59,116 nucleotides of DNA from Lachnospiraceae bacterium (GCA_022769665.1 JALEIR010000015.1:1-59116), one strand, 5' to 3'; counted from the first letter of the stretch, positions 17,247-27,064 are shown. Notes: generated by a model not told the origin, from the sequence alone. Numbers and translations are program-made.

Positions 17247-17273
17247 CTAAATAGTTTGAAAGTCAAATATTTA
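17247..17273. promoter_or_regulatory. FabT-like operator palindrome
   Basis: The core is TTTGA-AAG-TCAAA (17255-17267), extended to arms CTAAATAGTTTGA and TCAAATATTTAG with one bulge. The TTTGAnnnTCAAA form resembles the FabT box known from streptococci and lactococci. It overlaps the expected transcription start, a position suited to repression, and a fabT-type gene closes this operon at 24898. Confidence 0.65.
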
Positions 17274-17348
17274 GACAATCAAATAAATAGAACAATAAAC
17301 TGTTTGATGTAGTAAACAAAACTATGAAAAGAAAAGGAGATTAAAACT

Positions 17349-17582
17349 ATGTTGGAAAAGGTTAAGGCAATTATCGAGGAGAAGTTAAACGCAGAGGGTG
17401 CAGACATTACAGAGAGCACTAGCTTTAAAGATGATTTGGAGGCTGATTCTCTGGATCTGTTTGAGATGGTAATGGCGTTGGAGGATGAGTTTGGTATTGA
17501 GATTCCTTCTGAGGACCTGGAGAAACTGGTGACTGTCGGCGATGTGCTGAAGTACCTTGCGGATAAGGGTGTAGAGGAGTAA
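17349..17582 (+). CDS. acpP: Acyl carrier protein
   Basis: A 77-residue acidic helical protein. The phosphopantetheine attachment Ser lies in DLEADSLDLFEMVM (Ser36). It carries the growing acyl chain between the enzymes encoded downstream. AAAGGAGA precedes the ATG. It heads the operon, 34 nt before fabK. Confidence 0.96.
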   Translation: MLEKVKAIIEEKLNAEGADITESTSFKDDLEADSLDLFEMVMALEDEFGIEIPSEDLEKLVTVGDVLKYLADKGVEE

Positions 17583-17616
17583 GGTTTCCGAACAGGAATG
17601 GAGGAAAACAGAGGGC

Positions 17617-18558
17617 ATGAAGACAAAACTGACAGAACTTCTCGGAATCGAATACCCGATTATTCAGGGAGGTATGGCATGGGTGGCAGAGCATAAGCTG
17701 GCTGCTGCCGTGTCCGAAGCCGGTGGAATCGGCCTGATTGGAGCGGGTGGTGCTCCCGCTTCTTTTGTACAGGCAGAGATTCGTAAAGCGAAAGAAATGA
17801 CGAAGAAACCCTTCGGCGTCAATCTGATGCTGATGAACCCTGAGGCGGATGACATTGCAAAGGTCATTGTGGACGAGGGTGTCAAAGTCGTTACTACCGG
17901 TGCGGGAAATCCCGGAAAGTATATGGCGATGTGGAAAGAAGCCGGAATCAAAGTGATTCCCGTTGTGGCAAGTTCAGCTATGGCGAAGCTGATGGAGCGT
18001 GCCGGCGCTGATGCTGTTGTAGCCGAGGGAATGGAGAGCGGAGGTCATATCGGTTCGCTTACCACTATGGCTTTGGTTCCTCAGGTAGTGGATGCGGTTT
18101 CTGTTCCCGTGATTGCAGCCGGCGGAATCGGCGACGGACGTGGTCTTGCCGCTGCTTTGATGCTGGGTGCGGAAGGAGTTCAAATGGGAACAAGGTTTGT
18201 TGTTGCCAAGGAGTCCATTGTTCATCCCAACTATAAGGAAAAACTGATTAAGGCAAAGGATATTGATTCTGAGGTGACAGGCATGAGCACCGGTCATCCC
18301 GTCCGTTCTCTCCGCAATAAGATGACAAAAGAATATCTGCGGATGGAAAAAGAGGGAGCAAGCTTTGAAGAACTGGAAAAGCTTGGTCTGGGTGCACTCA
18401 GAAGAGCGGTTATGGAGGGCGATGTGGTAAACGGTACCGTCATGGCCGGTCAGATTGCAGGAATGGTGAATAAAGAGCAAACCTGCCGTGAGATGATTGA
18501 AGAAATTATGGTACAGGCAGAAAGATTGCTTTTGAATGCAGCAGACAGGTGTAAGTAA
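17617..18558 (+). CDS. fabK: Enoyl-ACP reductase II (FabK)
   Basis: A 313-residue FMN-dependent enoyl-ACP reductase of the nitronate monooxygenase fold. Landmarks are IEYPIIQGGMAWVAEH at the start, GGIGLIGAGG, KPFGVNLMLM, AEGMESGGHIG with the active-site His, and IAAGGIGDGRGLAAALMLGA plus GVQMGTRF for flavin binding. It performs the last reduction of each elongation cycle. FabK in place of FabI is common in Clostridia and streptococci and implies low triclosan sensitivity. A GAATGGAGGAAA region upstream serves as ribosome binding site. Confidence 0.95.
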   Translation: MKTKLTELLGIEYPIIQGGMAWVAEHKLAAAVSEAGGIGLIGAGGAPASFVQAEIRKAKEMTKKPFGVNLMLMNPEADDIAKVIVDEGVKVVTTGAGNPGKYMAMWKEAGIKVIPVVASSAMAKLMERAGADAVVAEGMESGGHIGSLTTMALVPQVVDAVSVPVIAAGGIGDGRGLAAALMLGAEGVQMGTRFVVAKESIVHPNYKEKLIKAKDIDSEVTGMSTGHPVRSLRNKMTKEYLRMEKEGASFEELEKLGLGALRRAVMEGDVVNGTVMAGQIAGMVNKEQTCREMIEEIMVQAERLLLNAADRCK

Positions 18559-18593
18559 ATAGAAGTGGTGAAACACACAGAATGGAAGGAAAT

Positions 18594-19529
18594 ATGAGTA
18601 AGACAGCATTTGTTTTTCCCGGACAGGGTGCGCAGTACTTTGGAATGGGAAAGGATTTTTATGATACATACGAAACCGCAAAGAGAGTTTATGATATGGC
18701 GGAGGAGGCCACAGGACTGAACGTGGCGGAAATCTGTTTTACAGAGAATGACAAGCTGAACATAACGGAATATACGCAGATTGCCATGTTGACAACAGAA
18801 ATTGCAATTTTGAAGGTAATCGAGGAGAAAGGAATCAAGGCAGACTGCTGTGCCGGCTTAAGTCTTGGCGAATACGGTGCCTTGGCAGCCGCAGAGGTTA
18901 TGGAGCTGCCGGATTTGTTCCGATTGATTCGCAGCCGTGGTATTTTCATGCAGGAGGCATATCCCGTGGGCGGAGCCATGACGGCTGTTTTGGGTCTGGA
19001 TGCGGATACTATCGGAAAGATTTGTCGGGAAACTCCGGGTATTGTATCCATTGCCAACGATAACTGTTCCGGACAGATTGTAATTACCGGTGAGGAAGGT
19101 GCTGTACAGGCAGCTGCCGCAAAGCTACAGGAGAGCGGTGCAAAGCGTTGTATTCCTTTAAAGGTGAGCGGCCCCTTCCATTCCGAACTGCTTTCCGGTG
19201 CGGGAGAAAAGCTTGCCGCAGAGCTTGAAAAAGTGACGGTGCATGATCCGAAGATTCCTTATCTCTGTAATGTGGAGGCTGCTCCGGTGACAAAGTCAGA
19301 CAGGATTAAAGAACTTTTGGCAAAGCAGGTATCCGGCACCGTGAGGTGGAGAGAAACCATGGAGTGTATGCTGGCTGATGGTGTGGATACCTTCATTGAA
19401 ATCGGACCGGGAAAGACCCTGAGCGGTTTTCTGCGCAAGACCAACCGTGATGTGACTGTAAAGAATGTGGAGAAGGTTGAAGATTTGAGCGCTTTGATGG
19501 AAGCTGACTTAAACGGCTTGAGGGGATGA
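18594..19529 (+). CDS. fabD: Malonyl-CoA:ACP transacylase
   Basis: A 311-residue enzyme that loads malonyl units from CoA onto ACP. It begins KTAFVFPGQGAQYFGMG and has the nucleophile Ser in GLSLGEYGAL, the Arg in RSRGIFMQEA and the His in SGPFHSELL. ATG 18594 is chosen over 18582 because GAAGGAA sits just before it and the product then begins at the family's usual position. It follows fabK by 35 nt. Confidence 0.95.
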   Translation: MSKTAFVFPGQGAQYFGMGKDFYDTYETAKRVYDMAEEATGLNVAEICFTENDKLNITEYTQIAMLTTEIAILKVIEEKGIKADCCAGLSLGEYGALAAAEVMELPDLFRLIRSRGIFMQEAYPVGGAMTAVLGLDADTIGKICRETPGIVSIANDNCSGQIVITGEEGAVQAAAAKLQESGAKRCIPLKVSGPFHSELLSGAGEKLAAELEKVTVHDPKIPYLCNVEAAPVTKSDRIKELLAKQVSGTVRWRETMECMLADGVDTFIEIGPGKTLSGFLRKTNRDVTVKNVEKVEDLSALMEADLNGLRG

Positions 19530-19536
19530 GAGAAAA

Positions 19537-20295
19537 ATGGAAGAGATGAAGAAAGAACTGAGCGGGAAGGTGGCTCTTGTCACCGGCGCGGGAAGAGGCA
19601 TTGGAAAAGCCATCGCCCTGAAGCTGGCGGAGCAGGGAGCTACGGTGCTGGTAAACTATAAAGGTTCCGGAGAGAGGGCGCTTGAGGTTGTATCACAGAT
19701 TGAAGAGACCGGAGGGTGTGCCGAAGCTGTCTGTTGCAATGTGGCTGATTTTGAAGCCTGTGGCAGAATGGTGGAGGAAATCATTGCAAAGTACAACCGG
19801 GTTGATATTCTGGTGAACAATGCGGGAATTACCCGGGACAATTTACTGATGCGTATGACAGAGGAAGAGTATGACAGTGTGCTTGATACAAATCTGAAGG
19901 GTGCGTTCAACACTATGAGATACCTGTCCCGTTTCTTTTTGAAGCAGCGCAGCGGAAAAATCATCAATATATCTTCGGTTTCCGGTGTTCTGGGAAATGC
20001 GGGGCAGGCAAATTATTCCGCTTCCAAGGCCGGATTGATCGGATTGACGAAAAGTGTTGCAAGGGAACTTGCATCAAGAGGCATCTGCGTCAATGCGGTG
20101 GCGCCGGGATTTGTTGATACCGATATGACAAAGAATATGCCGGAGAAGGCGAGAGAAGCAGCGTTGGGGACAATCCCCATGAACAGAATGGGAAGACCGG
20201 AAGATATCGCAGAAACAGTTGCGTTTCTGGCGGGCAGCGGTTCAGACTATATCACAGGGCAGGTAATCTGTGTTGACGGAGGAATGGCAATATGA
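19537..20295 (+). CDS. fabG: 3-oxoacyl-ACP reductase
   Basis: A 252-residue short-chain dehydrogenase using NADPH. The cofactor motif is VTGAGRGIGKAIA; catalytic residues are visible in NNAGIT, ISSVSG (Ser) and YSASKAG (Tyr and Lys). The C-terminal VCVDGGM-type ending is present as ICVDGGMAI. It reduces 3-oxoacyl-ACP in each cycle. It starts 7 nt after fabD and its TGA overlaps the fabF ATG by 4 nt, so translation of the two is coupled. Confidence 0.96.
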   Translation: MEEMKKELSGKVALVTGAGRGIGKAIALKLAEQGATVLVNYKGSGERALEVVSQIEETGGCAEAVCCNVADFEACGRMVEEIIAKYNRVDILVNNAGITRDNLLMRMTEEEYDSVLDTNLKGAFNTMRYLSRFFLKQRSGKIINISSVSGVLGNAGQANYSASKAGLIGLTKSVARELASRGICVNAVAPGFVDTDMTKNMPEKAREAALGTIPMNRMGRPEDIAETVAFLAGSGSDYITGQVICVDGGMAI

Positions 20296-21518
20296 GACGA
20301 GTTGTAGTGACCGGCTTGGGAGCGGTAACTCCCATCGGAAATAATGTGGATGAATTCTGGAAGAGTATCACTCTGGGGAAAATAGGTTTTGCCCCTATCA
20401 CCAAGTTTGATGCAACAGATTATAAGTGTAAACTGGCAGCAGAAGTGAAAGATTTTAATCCCGAGGAATACATGGACAAAAAAGCAGCGAGACGTATGGA
20501 GCTTTTTTGCCAGTATGCAGTGGCAGCTGCCGGTGAGGCAATTCAGGATGCCGGACTTGATATGGAGAAAGAGGATGCATGGAGAGTAGGCTGTTCTATC
20601 GGAAGCGGTATCGGAAGCCTTCAGGCCATGGAGAGAGAGTATGGCAGACTGACGGAAAAAGGTCCTTCCAGAGTAGGCCCACTGTTTGTCCCCCTGATGA
20701 TTTCCAATATGGCAGCCGGCAATGTCAGCATTATGTACGGGCTGAAGGGAAAGAGTCTGAATGTGGTTACAGCCTGTGCTACGGGAACCAACTCTATCGG
20801 AGAGGCTTTTCGTACAATTCAATACGGTGATGCGGATGTGATGGTTGCAGGCGGCACTGAGAGTGCGGTAACCCCTATGGGAATTGCCGGCTTTACAGCC
20901 TTGACAGCACTTTCCGACAGCACAGATCCCGAGAGATGCTCTATTCCGTTCGATAAGGACAGAAACGGTTTTGTCATGGGCGAGGGCGCAGGAGTTGTCA
21001 TACTGGAAGAGCTGGAGCATGCAAAAAAACGCGGGGCTCATATCTATGCGGAGGTTCTCGGTTACGGATGCTCTTCCGATGCATATCACATTACCTCTCC
21101 GGCGGAGGACGGAGCCGGTGCGGCGCGTGCAATGCAGAATGCGTTGGAGGACGGTGGGGTAAAGCCTGAGCAGCTGACCTATATCAACGCCCACGGTACC
21201 GGCACACATCATAATGATCTTTTTGAGACAAGAGCAATTAAGCTTGCATTCGGAGAGCATGCGAGCAAACTGAGAATCAATTCAACCAAATCCATGATAG
21301 GTCATCTTCTGGGGGCTGCCGGTGCGGTAGAATTTATTACCTGCGTCAAGGAGATGGAAGAGGGATTTATCCATAAAACCGCTGGTTTACAGGAGACAGA
21401 GGAAGATATGAATCTGAACTACTGTCGGGAAAGCTATCGGGAGGAAGTGCCTTTTGCACTCAGCAACTCTCTGGGATTTGGCGGTCACAATGCAAGCATA
21501 TTAATCGGAAAACTGTAA
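20292..21518 (+). CDS. fabF: 3-oxoacyl-ACP synthase II
   Basis: A 408-residue condensing enzyme. The active-site Cys162 is in TACATGTNSIGEAF; the two His residues lie in NAHGTGTHHND and KSMIGHLLGAAGA, the Cys-His-His triad of KAS I/II. It begins MRRVVVTGLGAVTPIG and ends LSNSLGFGGHNASILI. It extends acyl-ACP with malonyl-ACP. No second KAS I/II gene is seen in the window. Confidence 0.97.
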   Translation: MRRVVVTGLGAVTPIGNNVDEFWKSITLGKIGFAPITKFDATDYKCKLAAEVKDFNPEEYMDKKAARRMELFCQYAVAAAGEAIQDAGLDMEKEDAWRVGCSIGSGIGSLQAMEREYGRLTEKGPSRVGPLFVPLMISNMAAGNVSIMYGLKGKSLNVVTACATGTNSIGEAFRTIQYGDADVMVAGGTESAVTPMGIAGFTALTALSDSTDPERCSIPFDKDRNGFVMGEGAGVVILEELEHAKKRGAHIYAEVLGYGCSSDAYHITSPAEDGAGAARAMQNALEDGGVKPEQLTYINAHGTGTHHNDLFETRAIKLAFGEHASKLRINSTKSMIGHLLGAAGAVEFITCVKEMEEGFIHKTAGLQETEEDMNLNYCRESYREEVPFALSNSLGFGGHNASILIGKL

Positions 21519-21578
21519 GAACTCAAGCAGGAGCGTGTCGAACAAAGATAGGCGGCATGTAAATAGGAGGCGAAAGCC

Positions 21579-22010
21579 ATGTCATTGTATACAGCAAAAG
21601 AAATTATGGAAATCATTCCACACAGATATCCCTTTTTGTTGATTGATACCATCGAGGAATTACAGCCCGGTGTCAGAGCGTTGGGAAAAAAGTGTGTCAG
21701 TATGAATGAACCTTATTTTCAGGGACATTTTCCGGGAAATCCGGTGATGCCCGGAGTACTCATCATAGAAGCGCTGGCGCAGGTAGGTGCGGTGGCAATC
21801 TTATCCCAGCCGGAGTGGAAGGGACGTACTGCGTATTTTGCGGGAATTGATAAAGCAAAATTCCGTCAGAAAGTATTGCCCGGAGATGTGCTGATGCTGG
21901 AGATGGAGATTATCAAGGTGAAGGGCCCGGTAGGAGTGGGAAAGGCCACAGCTACCGTGAACGGCAAGGTGGCAGCTACAGCGGAACTGACCTTTGCAAT
22001 CGGGGCGTGA
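21579..22010 (+). CDS. fabZ: 3-hydroxyacyl-ACP dehydratase
   Basis: A 143-residue hotdog-fold enzyme. The motif HRYPFLLID and the catalytic stretch [19 protein letters not shown] contain the active-site His and Glu. It dehydrates 3-hydroxyacyl-ACP to the trans-2-enoyl form used by FabK. An AGGAGGCG site precedes the ATG. accB and accC, found in many Firmicutes fab operons at this point, are absent. Confidence 0.96.
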   Translation: MSLYTAKEIMEIIPHRYPFLLIDTIEELQPGVRALGKKCVSMNEPYFQGHFPGNPVMPGVLIIEALAQVGAVAILSQPEWKGRTAYFAGIDKAKFRQKVLPGDVLMLEMEIIKVKGPVGVGKATATVNGKVAATAELTFAIGA

Positions 22011-22035
22011 GAAGCGGAAAGGATTGAGTGTAGAT

Positions 22036-23832
22036 ATGAATGTTTTCATGAAGCAGAAGCGTGCGGATTTTTTTGCAACGAAGCTGAGCAAGATTAACGA
22101 AACCTTAGGCGGTAAGAACTCTGATAGTACTGAAGGACAGGAAGAGAGCAAAACGGAGAAACCGACAGACGGTGCAGAGCCCCAGGTAAAAGAAGTATAT
22201 ATGATAAAGTGTCCCAAGTGCGGTAAAAGTGTGGAGCGGGACAGAGTCGTTAAGAAGAAATATATCTGCTACGAATGCGGCGGATATTTCAGGGTTAAAG
22301 TTCCCAACCGTATCCGTATGGTGGCTGACCCACATACCTTTGAACCGTGGTTTACGGACACACCCGTTCATAATCCACTGGCATACGCAGGGTATGAGGA
22401 AAAGCTGGCAGAGGCACGAGAGAAGACAGGTTTGGATGAAGCCGTGACAGTGGGGCGCTGCAAGGTATTCGGCGAAGACATTGTGCTGGGTATCTGTGAT
22501 TCCCGTTTTATGATGGCAAGTATGGGACAGACGGTTGGTGAGAAAATTACAGCTGCCATAGAGCGTGCCATCGAGCTGAAACTGCCGGTATTCCTGTTCT
22601 GTTGTTCGGGAGGAGCCAGGATGCAGGAAGGGATTATTTCCCTGATGCAGATGGCAAAGACTTCTGCGGCGATTCAGAAGCTGGGAGAAGCCGGACTTTT
22701 ATATTGTACTGTTTTGACCGATCCTACCACCGGCGGGGTAACCGCAAGCTTTGCTATGCTTGGGGATGTTATCATGGCAGAACCCGGTGCGCTGATTGGG
22801 TTTGCGGGTCCCAGAGTAATCAAGCAGACCATCGGTCAGGAGCTGCCGCAGGGCTTTCAGACGGCGGAGTTTTTGGAGGAGCATGGTATTATTGACGGTA
22901 TCGTAAAACGTGAGAACCTGAAAAAGACCATCTATTTCCTCATAAAATCCCATCAGTGCAGGGAAAAAGAGTATGCAGCTTTTACTCCCGGTACGGAGTT
23001 CCATTTCAAACTCAATGAGATACTGAAGGAACAGGCTTGGACAATGCGTCCGAAGAATGCATGGGAAAAGGTGAAAGCGGTTCGCAGAGTGGAGCGTCCC
23101 CAGGCCATAGATTATATGGAATATATTTTTGACTATTTTGTGGAGGCGCACGGAGACAGGGCTTTCCGTGATGATCCGGCGATTATCGGCGGTATTGCTT
23201 TCCTGGACGGTCAACCTGTTACGGTGATTGCAGAACATAAGGGAAAAGATATCAAGGAATGCCAGGAGAGAAACTTCGGCATGCCTATGCCGGAAGGATA
23301 TCGGAAAGCATTGCGTTTGATGAAACAGGCAGAAAAATTTAACCGTCCCATCATCAGTTTTGTCAATACATCCGGTGCGTTCTGCGGAATTGAGGCGGAG
23401 GAGCGCGGACAGGGAGAGGCTATTGCAAGAAATCTGAAGGAAATGTCGGCTTTGAAGGTGCCGGTTCTCTGTATCTTTATCGGAGAAGGCGGCAGCGGCG
23501 GTGCACTGGCCACAGCGGTTGGCAACGAGGTCTGGATGATGGAGAATGCAACCTACTCCATTCTCTCTCCCGAAGGTTTTGCCTCTATTTTATGGAAGGA
23601 TTCTTCCAGGGCGAAGGAAGCCAGCGAGGTGATGCGTATCACAGCCCAGGATTTGAAAATGCTGCATGTTGTGGAAAAGGTTATCCCGGAGTTCGGCGGT
23701 GCGGATGCAAAGACAACGGAGGCAATTGCCGGATATATGAAGGAGAACATCAAGGGATTCCTGGAGCGCTACCGCGGTATGGACGGAGAGCAGATAGCAG
23801 CAGAGCGATATGAGCGTTTCCGCAGATTTTAA
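22036..23832 (+). CDS. accDA: Fused acetyl-CoA carboxylase carboxyltransferase (AccD-AccA)
   Basis: A protein of about 598 residues joining both carboxyltransferase subunits. The first ~310 residues are AccD-like, with the zinc ribbon CPKCGKS ... CYECGG and the oxyanion segments SGGARMQEG and DPTTGGV. The rest is AccA-like, with [61 protein letters not shown] and EGGSGGALA. It transfers carboxyl from biotin to acetyl-CoA, giving malonyl-CoA. The frame opens at TTG 21994 inside fabZ; ATG 22036, with GGAAAGGA 12 nt upstream, is a more usual start but is not certain. The biotin carrier (accB) and biotin carboxylase (accC) genes must lie elsewhere. Confidence 0.93.
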   Translation: MNVFMKQKRADFFATKLSKINETLGGKNSDSTEGQEESKTEKPTDGAEPQVKEVYMIKCPKCGKSVERDRVVKKKYICYECGGYFRVKVPNRIRMVADPHTFEPWFTDTPVHNPLAYAGYEEKLAEAREKTGLDEAVTVGRCKVFGEDIVLGICDSRFMMASMGQTVGEKITAAIERAIELKLPVFLFCCSGGARMQEGIISLMQMAKTSAAIQKLGEAGLLYCTVLTDPTTGGVTASFAMLGDVIMAEPGALIGFAGPRVIKQTIGQELPQGFQTAEFLEEHGIIDGIVKRENLKKTIYFLIKSHQCREKEYAAFTPGTEFHFKLNEILKEQAWTMRPKNAWEKVKAVRRVERPQAIDYMEYIFDYFVEAHGDRAFRDDPAIIGGIAFLDGQPVTVIAEHKGKDIKECQERNFGMPMPEGYRKALRLMKQAEKFNRPIISFVNTSGAFCGIEAEERGQGEAIARNLKEMSALKVPVLCIFIGEGGSGGALATAVGNEVWMMENATYSILSPEGFASILWKDSSRAKEASEVMRITAQDLKMLHVVEKVIPEFGGADAKTTEAIAGYMKENIKGFLERYRGMDGEQIAAERYERFRRF

Positions 23833-23858
23833 ATCAGGAAAGGCATGGTTAGGAAAAT

Positions 23859-24824
23859 ATGTCAATTAAGATAGTAGGAACCGGAAGCACACTGCCGGAA
23901 AAATGTGTGACAAACGAAGACCTTACAAAGCTTGTCGATACTTCGGATGAGTGGATTCGGGAGAGAACAGGCATTGGCAGCAGACATGTGTCCACCGGTG
24001 AAACTGTGGATGAGTTGGCGGCGTCTGCCTGTGAGAAAGCGCTGGCAGATGCCGGGAAAAGTGCTTCAGAAGTGGAACTGCTTTTGGTGGCAACCTGTTC
24101 GCCGGAGTGCGGTATACCCGGTGTGGCTTGTCAGGTACAAAGCAGACTGGGTGCGTCAAATGCAGTGGCCTTTGATCTAAATGCCGCATGCGCGGGCTTT
24201 CTGTTTGCCCTGAATACCGCTTGGGCTTATGTGGAAGCCGGAATTTATCGCAATGCGCTGATTGCGGGAGCTGAGGTATTGTCAAAAATTGTTGACTGGT
24301 CAGACAGAGGAACCTGCATCCTTTTCGGTGACGGTGCAGGTGCCGTATATGTGGAAAAGTGCGACAGAGACGGTATGCTGGGCTTTGTGCAGCATGCCGA
24401 CGGAAGCAGGGGAGAGGTGCTTCGTTGTGACAGCCGTGCGCTGAAGAATCCTTATGCGGATGTTTCCATGAAATCGCCTTATGTGCAGATGGACGGAAGG
24501 GAAGTCTTTGCTTTTGCAGTGCGTCAGGTCCCGGCAGGTATTCAGGAGGTGTTGGACAAGGCAGGGACGGAAGCGGACGACATTGATTTGTTTGTGCTGC
24601 ATCAGGCGAATTACCGTATCATCGAGGGCATTGCAAAACGTCTGAAACAGGATATTTCCAAGTTCCCCGTTAATCTGGACAGGGTGGGAAACATGTCTTC
24701 TGCCGCCATTCCGGTTCTTTTGGATGAACTGAACCGGGCGGGCAGACTCAAAAGAGGAATGAAGCTTGTTTTATCCGGTTTCGGTGCAGGACTGACATGG
24801 GGAGCCTGTGTATTGAAATGGTAA
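23859..24824 (+). CDS. fabH: 3-oxoacyl-ACP synthase III
   Basis: A 321-residue initiating condensing enzyme. Cys111 lies in DLNAACAGFLFAL, the His in VLHQANYRII and the Asn in VGNMSSAAIP, the Cys-His-Asn triad of KAS III. It joins acetyl-CoA or a branched primer to malonyl-ACP. Its place near the end of the operon, rather than the start as in streptococci, is noteworthy. It starts 26 nt after accDA. Confidence 0.96.
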   Translation: MSIKIVGTGSTLPEKCVTNEDLTKLVDTSDEWIRERTGIGSRHVSTGETVDELAASACEKALADAGKSASEVELLLVATCSPECGIPGVACQVQSRLGASNAVAFDLNAACAGFLFALNTAWAYVEAGIYRNALIAGAEVLSKIVDWSDRGTCILFGDGAGAVYVEKCDRDGMLGFVQHADGSRGEVLRCDSRALKNPYADVSMKSPYVQMDGREVFAFAVRQVPAGIQEVLDKAGTEADDIDLFVLHQANYRIIEGIAKRLKQDISKFPVNLDRVGNMSSAAIPVLLDELNRAGRLKRGMKLVLSGFGAGLTWGACVLKW

Positions 24825-24834
24825 CCGGAAACTA

Positions 24835-24862
24835 TTGCTTTTTTTCAAAAAATGGGTATGAT
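24835..24862 (+). promoter_or_regulatory. Possible promoter of the fabT-type gene
   Basis: TTGCTT (24835-24840) and TATGAT (24857-24862) are 16 nt apart in the 73-nt gap after fabH, so the regulator may be transcribed on its own as well as from the operon promoter. Confidence 0.5.
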
Positions 24863-24897
24863 ATATTTATGGAAAGGACAGGAAAGGTATCGGTAAA

Positions 24898-25356
24898 ATG
24901 GTGCGAATGACAAGACACTCCATCAATGAGCTGTTGGTAAACCTCTTCAATCATATCATGGATATGGAAGGGAAGGCAGTCATTACAGAGGAATATCGGG
25001 ACATCACCAACAATGATATACATATTATTGAGGCAATCGGTATAGATGAGCCCAGGAATATGTCTATGATTGCCCATAAGCTTTCCGTCACTGTCAGTAC
25101 CCTGACCACCAACATGAACGGCCTGGAAAAAAAGGGGTATATCAGGAGAGAGCGCAGCAGCGAAGATAAGCGTGTGGTTTATGTCGTCCTGACCGAAAAA
25201 GGGAGGAAGGCATTTTATCATCATCGTGATTTTCATAAAAAGATGATAAAGGCTATCGTGAAGAATTTGAGCGAAGAAGAGACAGAGATTTTGTATCATT
25301 GTCTTGAAAATCTCAACAGCTTTCTGGAGTCGGAATCAGAGGAAAATAAAGCTTAA
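24898..25356 (+). CDS. fabT: MarR family regulator, probable FabT
   Basis: A 152-residue MarR-type winged helix protein. The DNA-binding part includes MSMIAHKLSVTVSTLTTNMNGLEKKGYIRRERSSEDKR-like sequence (positions ~62-100) with the wing Asp-Arg pair SEDKR. Adjacency to the fab genes and the TTTGAnnnTCAAA palindrome at the operon promoter point to the FabT role: repression of fatty acid synthesis, with acyl-ACP as co-repressor in known systems. In streptococci fabT is near the front of the operon; here it is last. The ligand and operator assignment are inferences. Confidence 0.8.
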   Translation: MVRMTRHSINELLVNLFNHIMDMEGKAVITEEYRDITNNDIHIIEAIGIDEPRNMSMIAHKLSVTVSTLTTNMNGLEKKGYIRRERSSEDKRVVYVVLTEKGRKAFYHHRDFHKKMIKAIVKNLSEEETEILYHCLENLNSFLESESEENKA

Positions 25357-25362
25357 AGCAGG

Positions 25363-25397
25363 CAGGCAGCAGCAATGATGCTCTTGCCTGTTTTTTT
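25363..25397 (+). terminator. Terminator of the fatty acid operon
   Basis: A CAGGCA / TGCCTG stem (25363-25368 and 25385-25390), with an inner AGCA-ATGA-TGCT hairpin, is followed by seven T residues. Confidence 0.85.
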
Positions 25398-25444
25398 GCA
25401 GTTGTGTATACTGTACCTATAGGGGATGAACAGGAGGAATGGGT

Positions 25445-27001
25445 ATGAGTACAAAGGAGATTAAAAAGAATCTGGGTAATATCAAGACAATCATTTACGG
25501 GAGGACGGTTATTCTCCTGTTAGCCTTTTTGGCACAGCTGCTGCTCCTTGTGGTGGGATATTTTAAGCTTCGCAATTACAGTTTCCTGTTTTACGGGCTG
25601 TTTGTTATTATCAGTGCCATAGCGGTGCTTCACATATTTAATACCAGAGGAAATCCGGATATGAAGCTGTCATGGATGTTTCCCATTGCGATTTTTCCTA
25701 TTTTCGGTGCCATTTTTTATGCAACAATCGTATTGCAGCCCGGGACAAAGGTAATGTACGCACGGTTAAAAAATCTGTCACAGCAGACAAAAAAGTATGT
25801 AAACCCGGAGGAGAAGACCAGAGATAAGTTGCGGGCGGAAAGTCCGCAGATGGGACAGCTTGCTCATTACCTGTACAATTGTGACAACAGTCCGGCTTAC
25901 GAAAATACTCAGGTTACCTATTATTCCCTGGGGGATGAACAGTTTCCGGCGATGCTGGAGGAACTGAAAAAGGCGGAAAAGTATATTTTTGTGGAGTTTT
26001 TTATTGTCAGTGAGGGGCGCATGTGGGATGAGATTCATGCTGTCCTGAAGGAAAAGGCGAAGCAGGGTGTTGAAGTCAGGTTTATGTATGACGGAACGGA
26101 TGTGTTGTTTAACCTGCCCAACTATTATCCGCAGATTCTGGAAAAAGAGGGAATCCGCTGCAAAATGTTTGCCCCCATAAAACCGATTTTTTCTCCTCAC
26201 TATAACAACCGGGATCATCGGAAAATTCTGGTGGTTGACGGTAAGGTTGCATTTACCGGGGGAATCAATCTTGCGGATGAGTACATAAATGAAAAGGTTC
26301 GTTTCGGCCATTGGAAGGATACCGGCATCATGGTAAAAGGAGATGCGGTGGAGCGCTTTATCTATATGTTTCTGGAAATGTGGAATGAGTCGGAGAGACA
26401 GGGGGAAGATTTCGGAAAATACATCTGCCCTCCTGAAGCATCCATGCCTTCGGACGGGTATGTGATTCCTTACAGTGTCTGCCCTTTGGGTCCGGAGCGG
26501 GTGGGCGAGAGAGTTTACCTTGACATTATCAATACAGCGCACACCTACGTACATATTATGACGCCTTATCTCATCTTGGACTATCAGCTGATGATGGCGT
26601 TAACCTATGCTGCAAAGAGAGGAGTGGAGGTTATTATCATTATGCCTCACATTCCGGATAAAAAATATGCTTTTTGTCTGGCGAAGACATATTACAGCCA
26701 GCTGCTTGAGGCCGGGGTGCGCATCTGCGAGTATGAGCCGGGATTTGTACACGCCAAGGTGTTTGTGTCCGATGATGAGAAAGCGGTAGTGGGGACGGTA
26801 AATCTGGATTACCGAAGCCTGTATCATCATTTTGAATGCGGAGCACTGATGTACCGCAATTCGGTAGTCGCCGATATTGAGAGAGATGTACAGGATACGC
26901 TGAAGAAATGCCTGGAGCAGACCCAGGAAGATGTCAGGAGACGAAAGGTTTCGGAACGTGCATTGGGTTGGATTATGAAAATTGTGGCACCGTTGATGTA
27001 A
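25445..27001 (+). CDS. cls: Cardiolipin synthase
   Basis: A protein of about 518 residues with two N-terminal membrane segments (residues ~18-60) plus a third near 75-95, and two phospholipase D motifs: HRKILVVDG (first HKD, followed by FTGGINLADEY) and HAKVFVSDD (second HKD, followed by VGTVNLDYRSL). It joins two phosphatidylglycerol molecules into cardiolipin at the membrane. ATG 25445 is preferred over 25439 because the CAGGAGGA site directly abuts the latter. It is a single-gene unit. Confidence 0.93.
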   Translation: MSTKEIKKNLGNIKTIIYGRTVILLLAFLAQLLLLVVGYFKLRNYSFLFYGLFVIISAIAVLHIFNTRGNPDMKLSWMFPIAIFPIFGAIFYATIVLQPGTKVMYARLKNLSQQTKKYVNPEEKTRDKLRAESPQMGQLAHYLYNCDNSPAYENTQVTYYSLGDEQFPAMLEELKKAEKYIFVEFFIVSEGRMWDEIHAVLKEKAKQGVEVRFMYDGTDVLFNLPNYYPQILEKEGIRCKMFAPIKPIFSPHYNNRDHRKILVVDGKVAFTGGINLADEYINEKVRFGHWKDTGIMVKGDAVERFIYMFLEMWNESERQGEDFGKYICPPEASMPSDGYVIPYSVCPLGPERVGERVYLDIINTAHTYVHIMTPYLILDYQLMMALTYAAKRGVEVIIIMPHIPDKKYAFCLAKTYYSQLLEAGVRICEYEPGFVHAKVFVSDDEKAVVGTVNLDYRSLYHHFECGALMYRNSVVADIERDVQDTLKKCLEQTQEDVRRRKVSERALGWIMKIVAPLM

Positions 27002-27035
27002 TTTTATGACAGTTCAGAAAACAATCGACTTTTTG

Positions 27036-27064
27036 TTGTAATTGGCAGTCTATAGTATTATAAT
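27036..27064 (+). promoter_or_regulatory. Sigma-A promoter of the second chemoreceptor gene
   Basis: TTGTAA (27036-27041) and a perfect TATAAT (27059-27064) are separated by 17 nt, 50 nt before the start codon. Confidence 0.75.
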
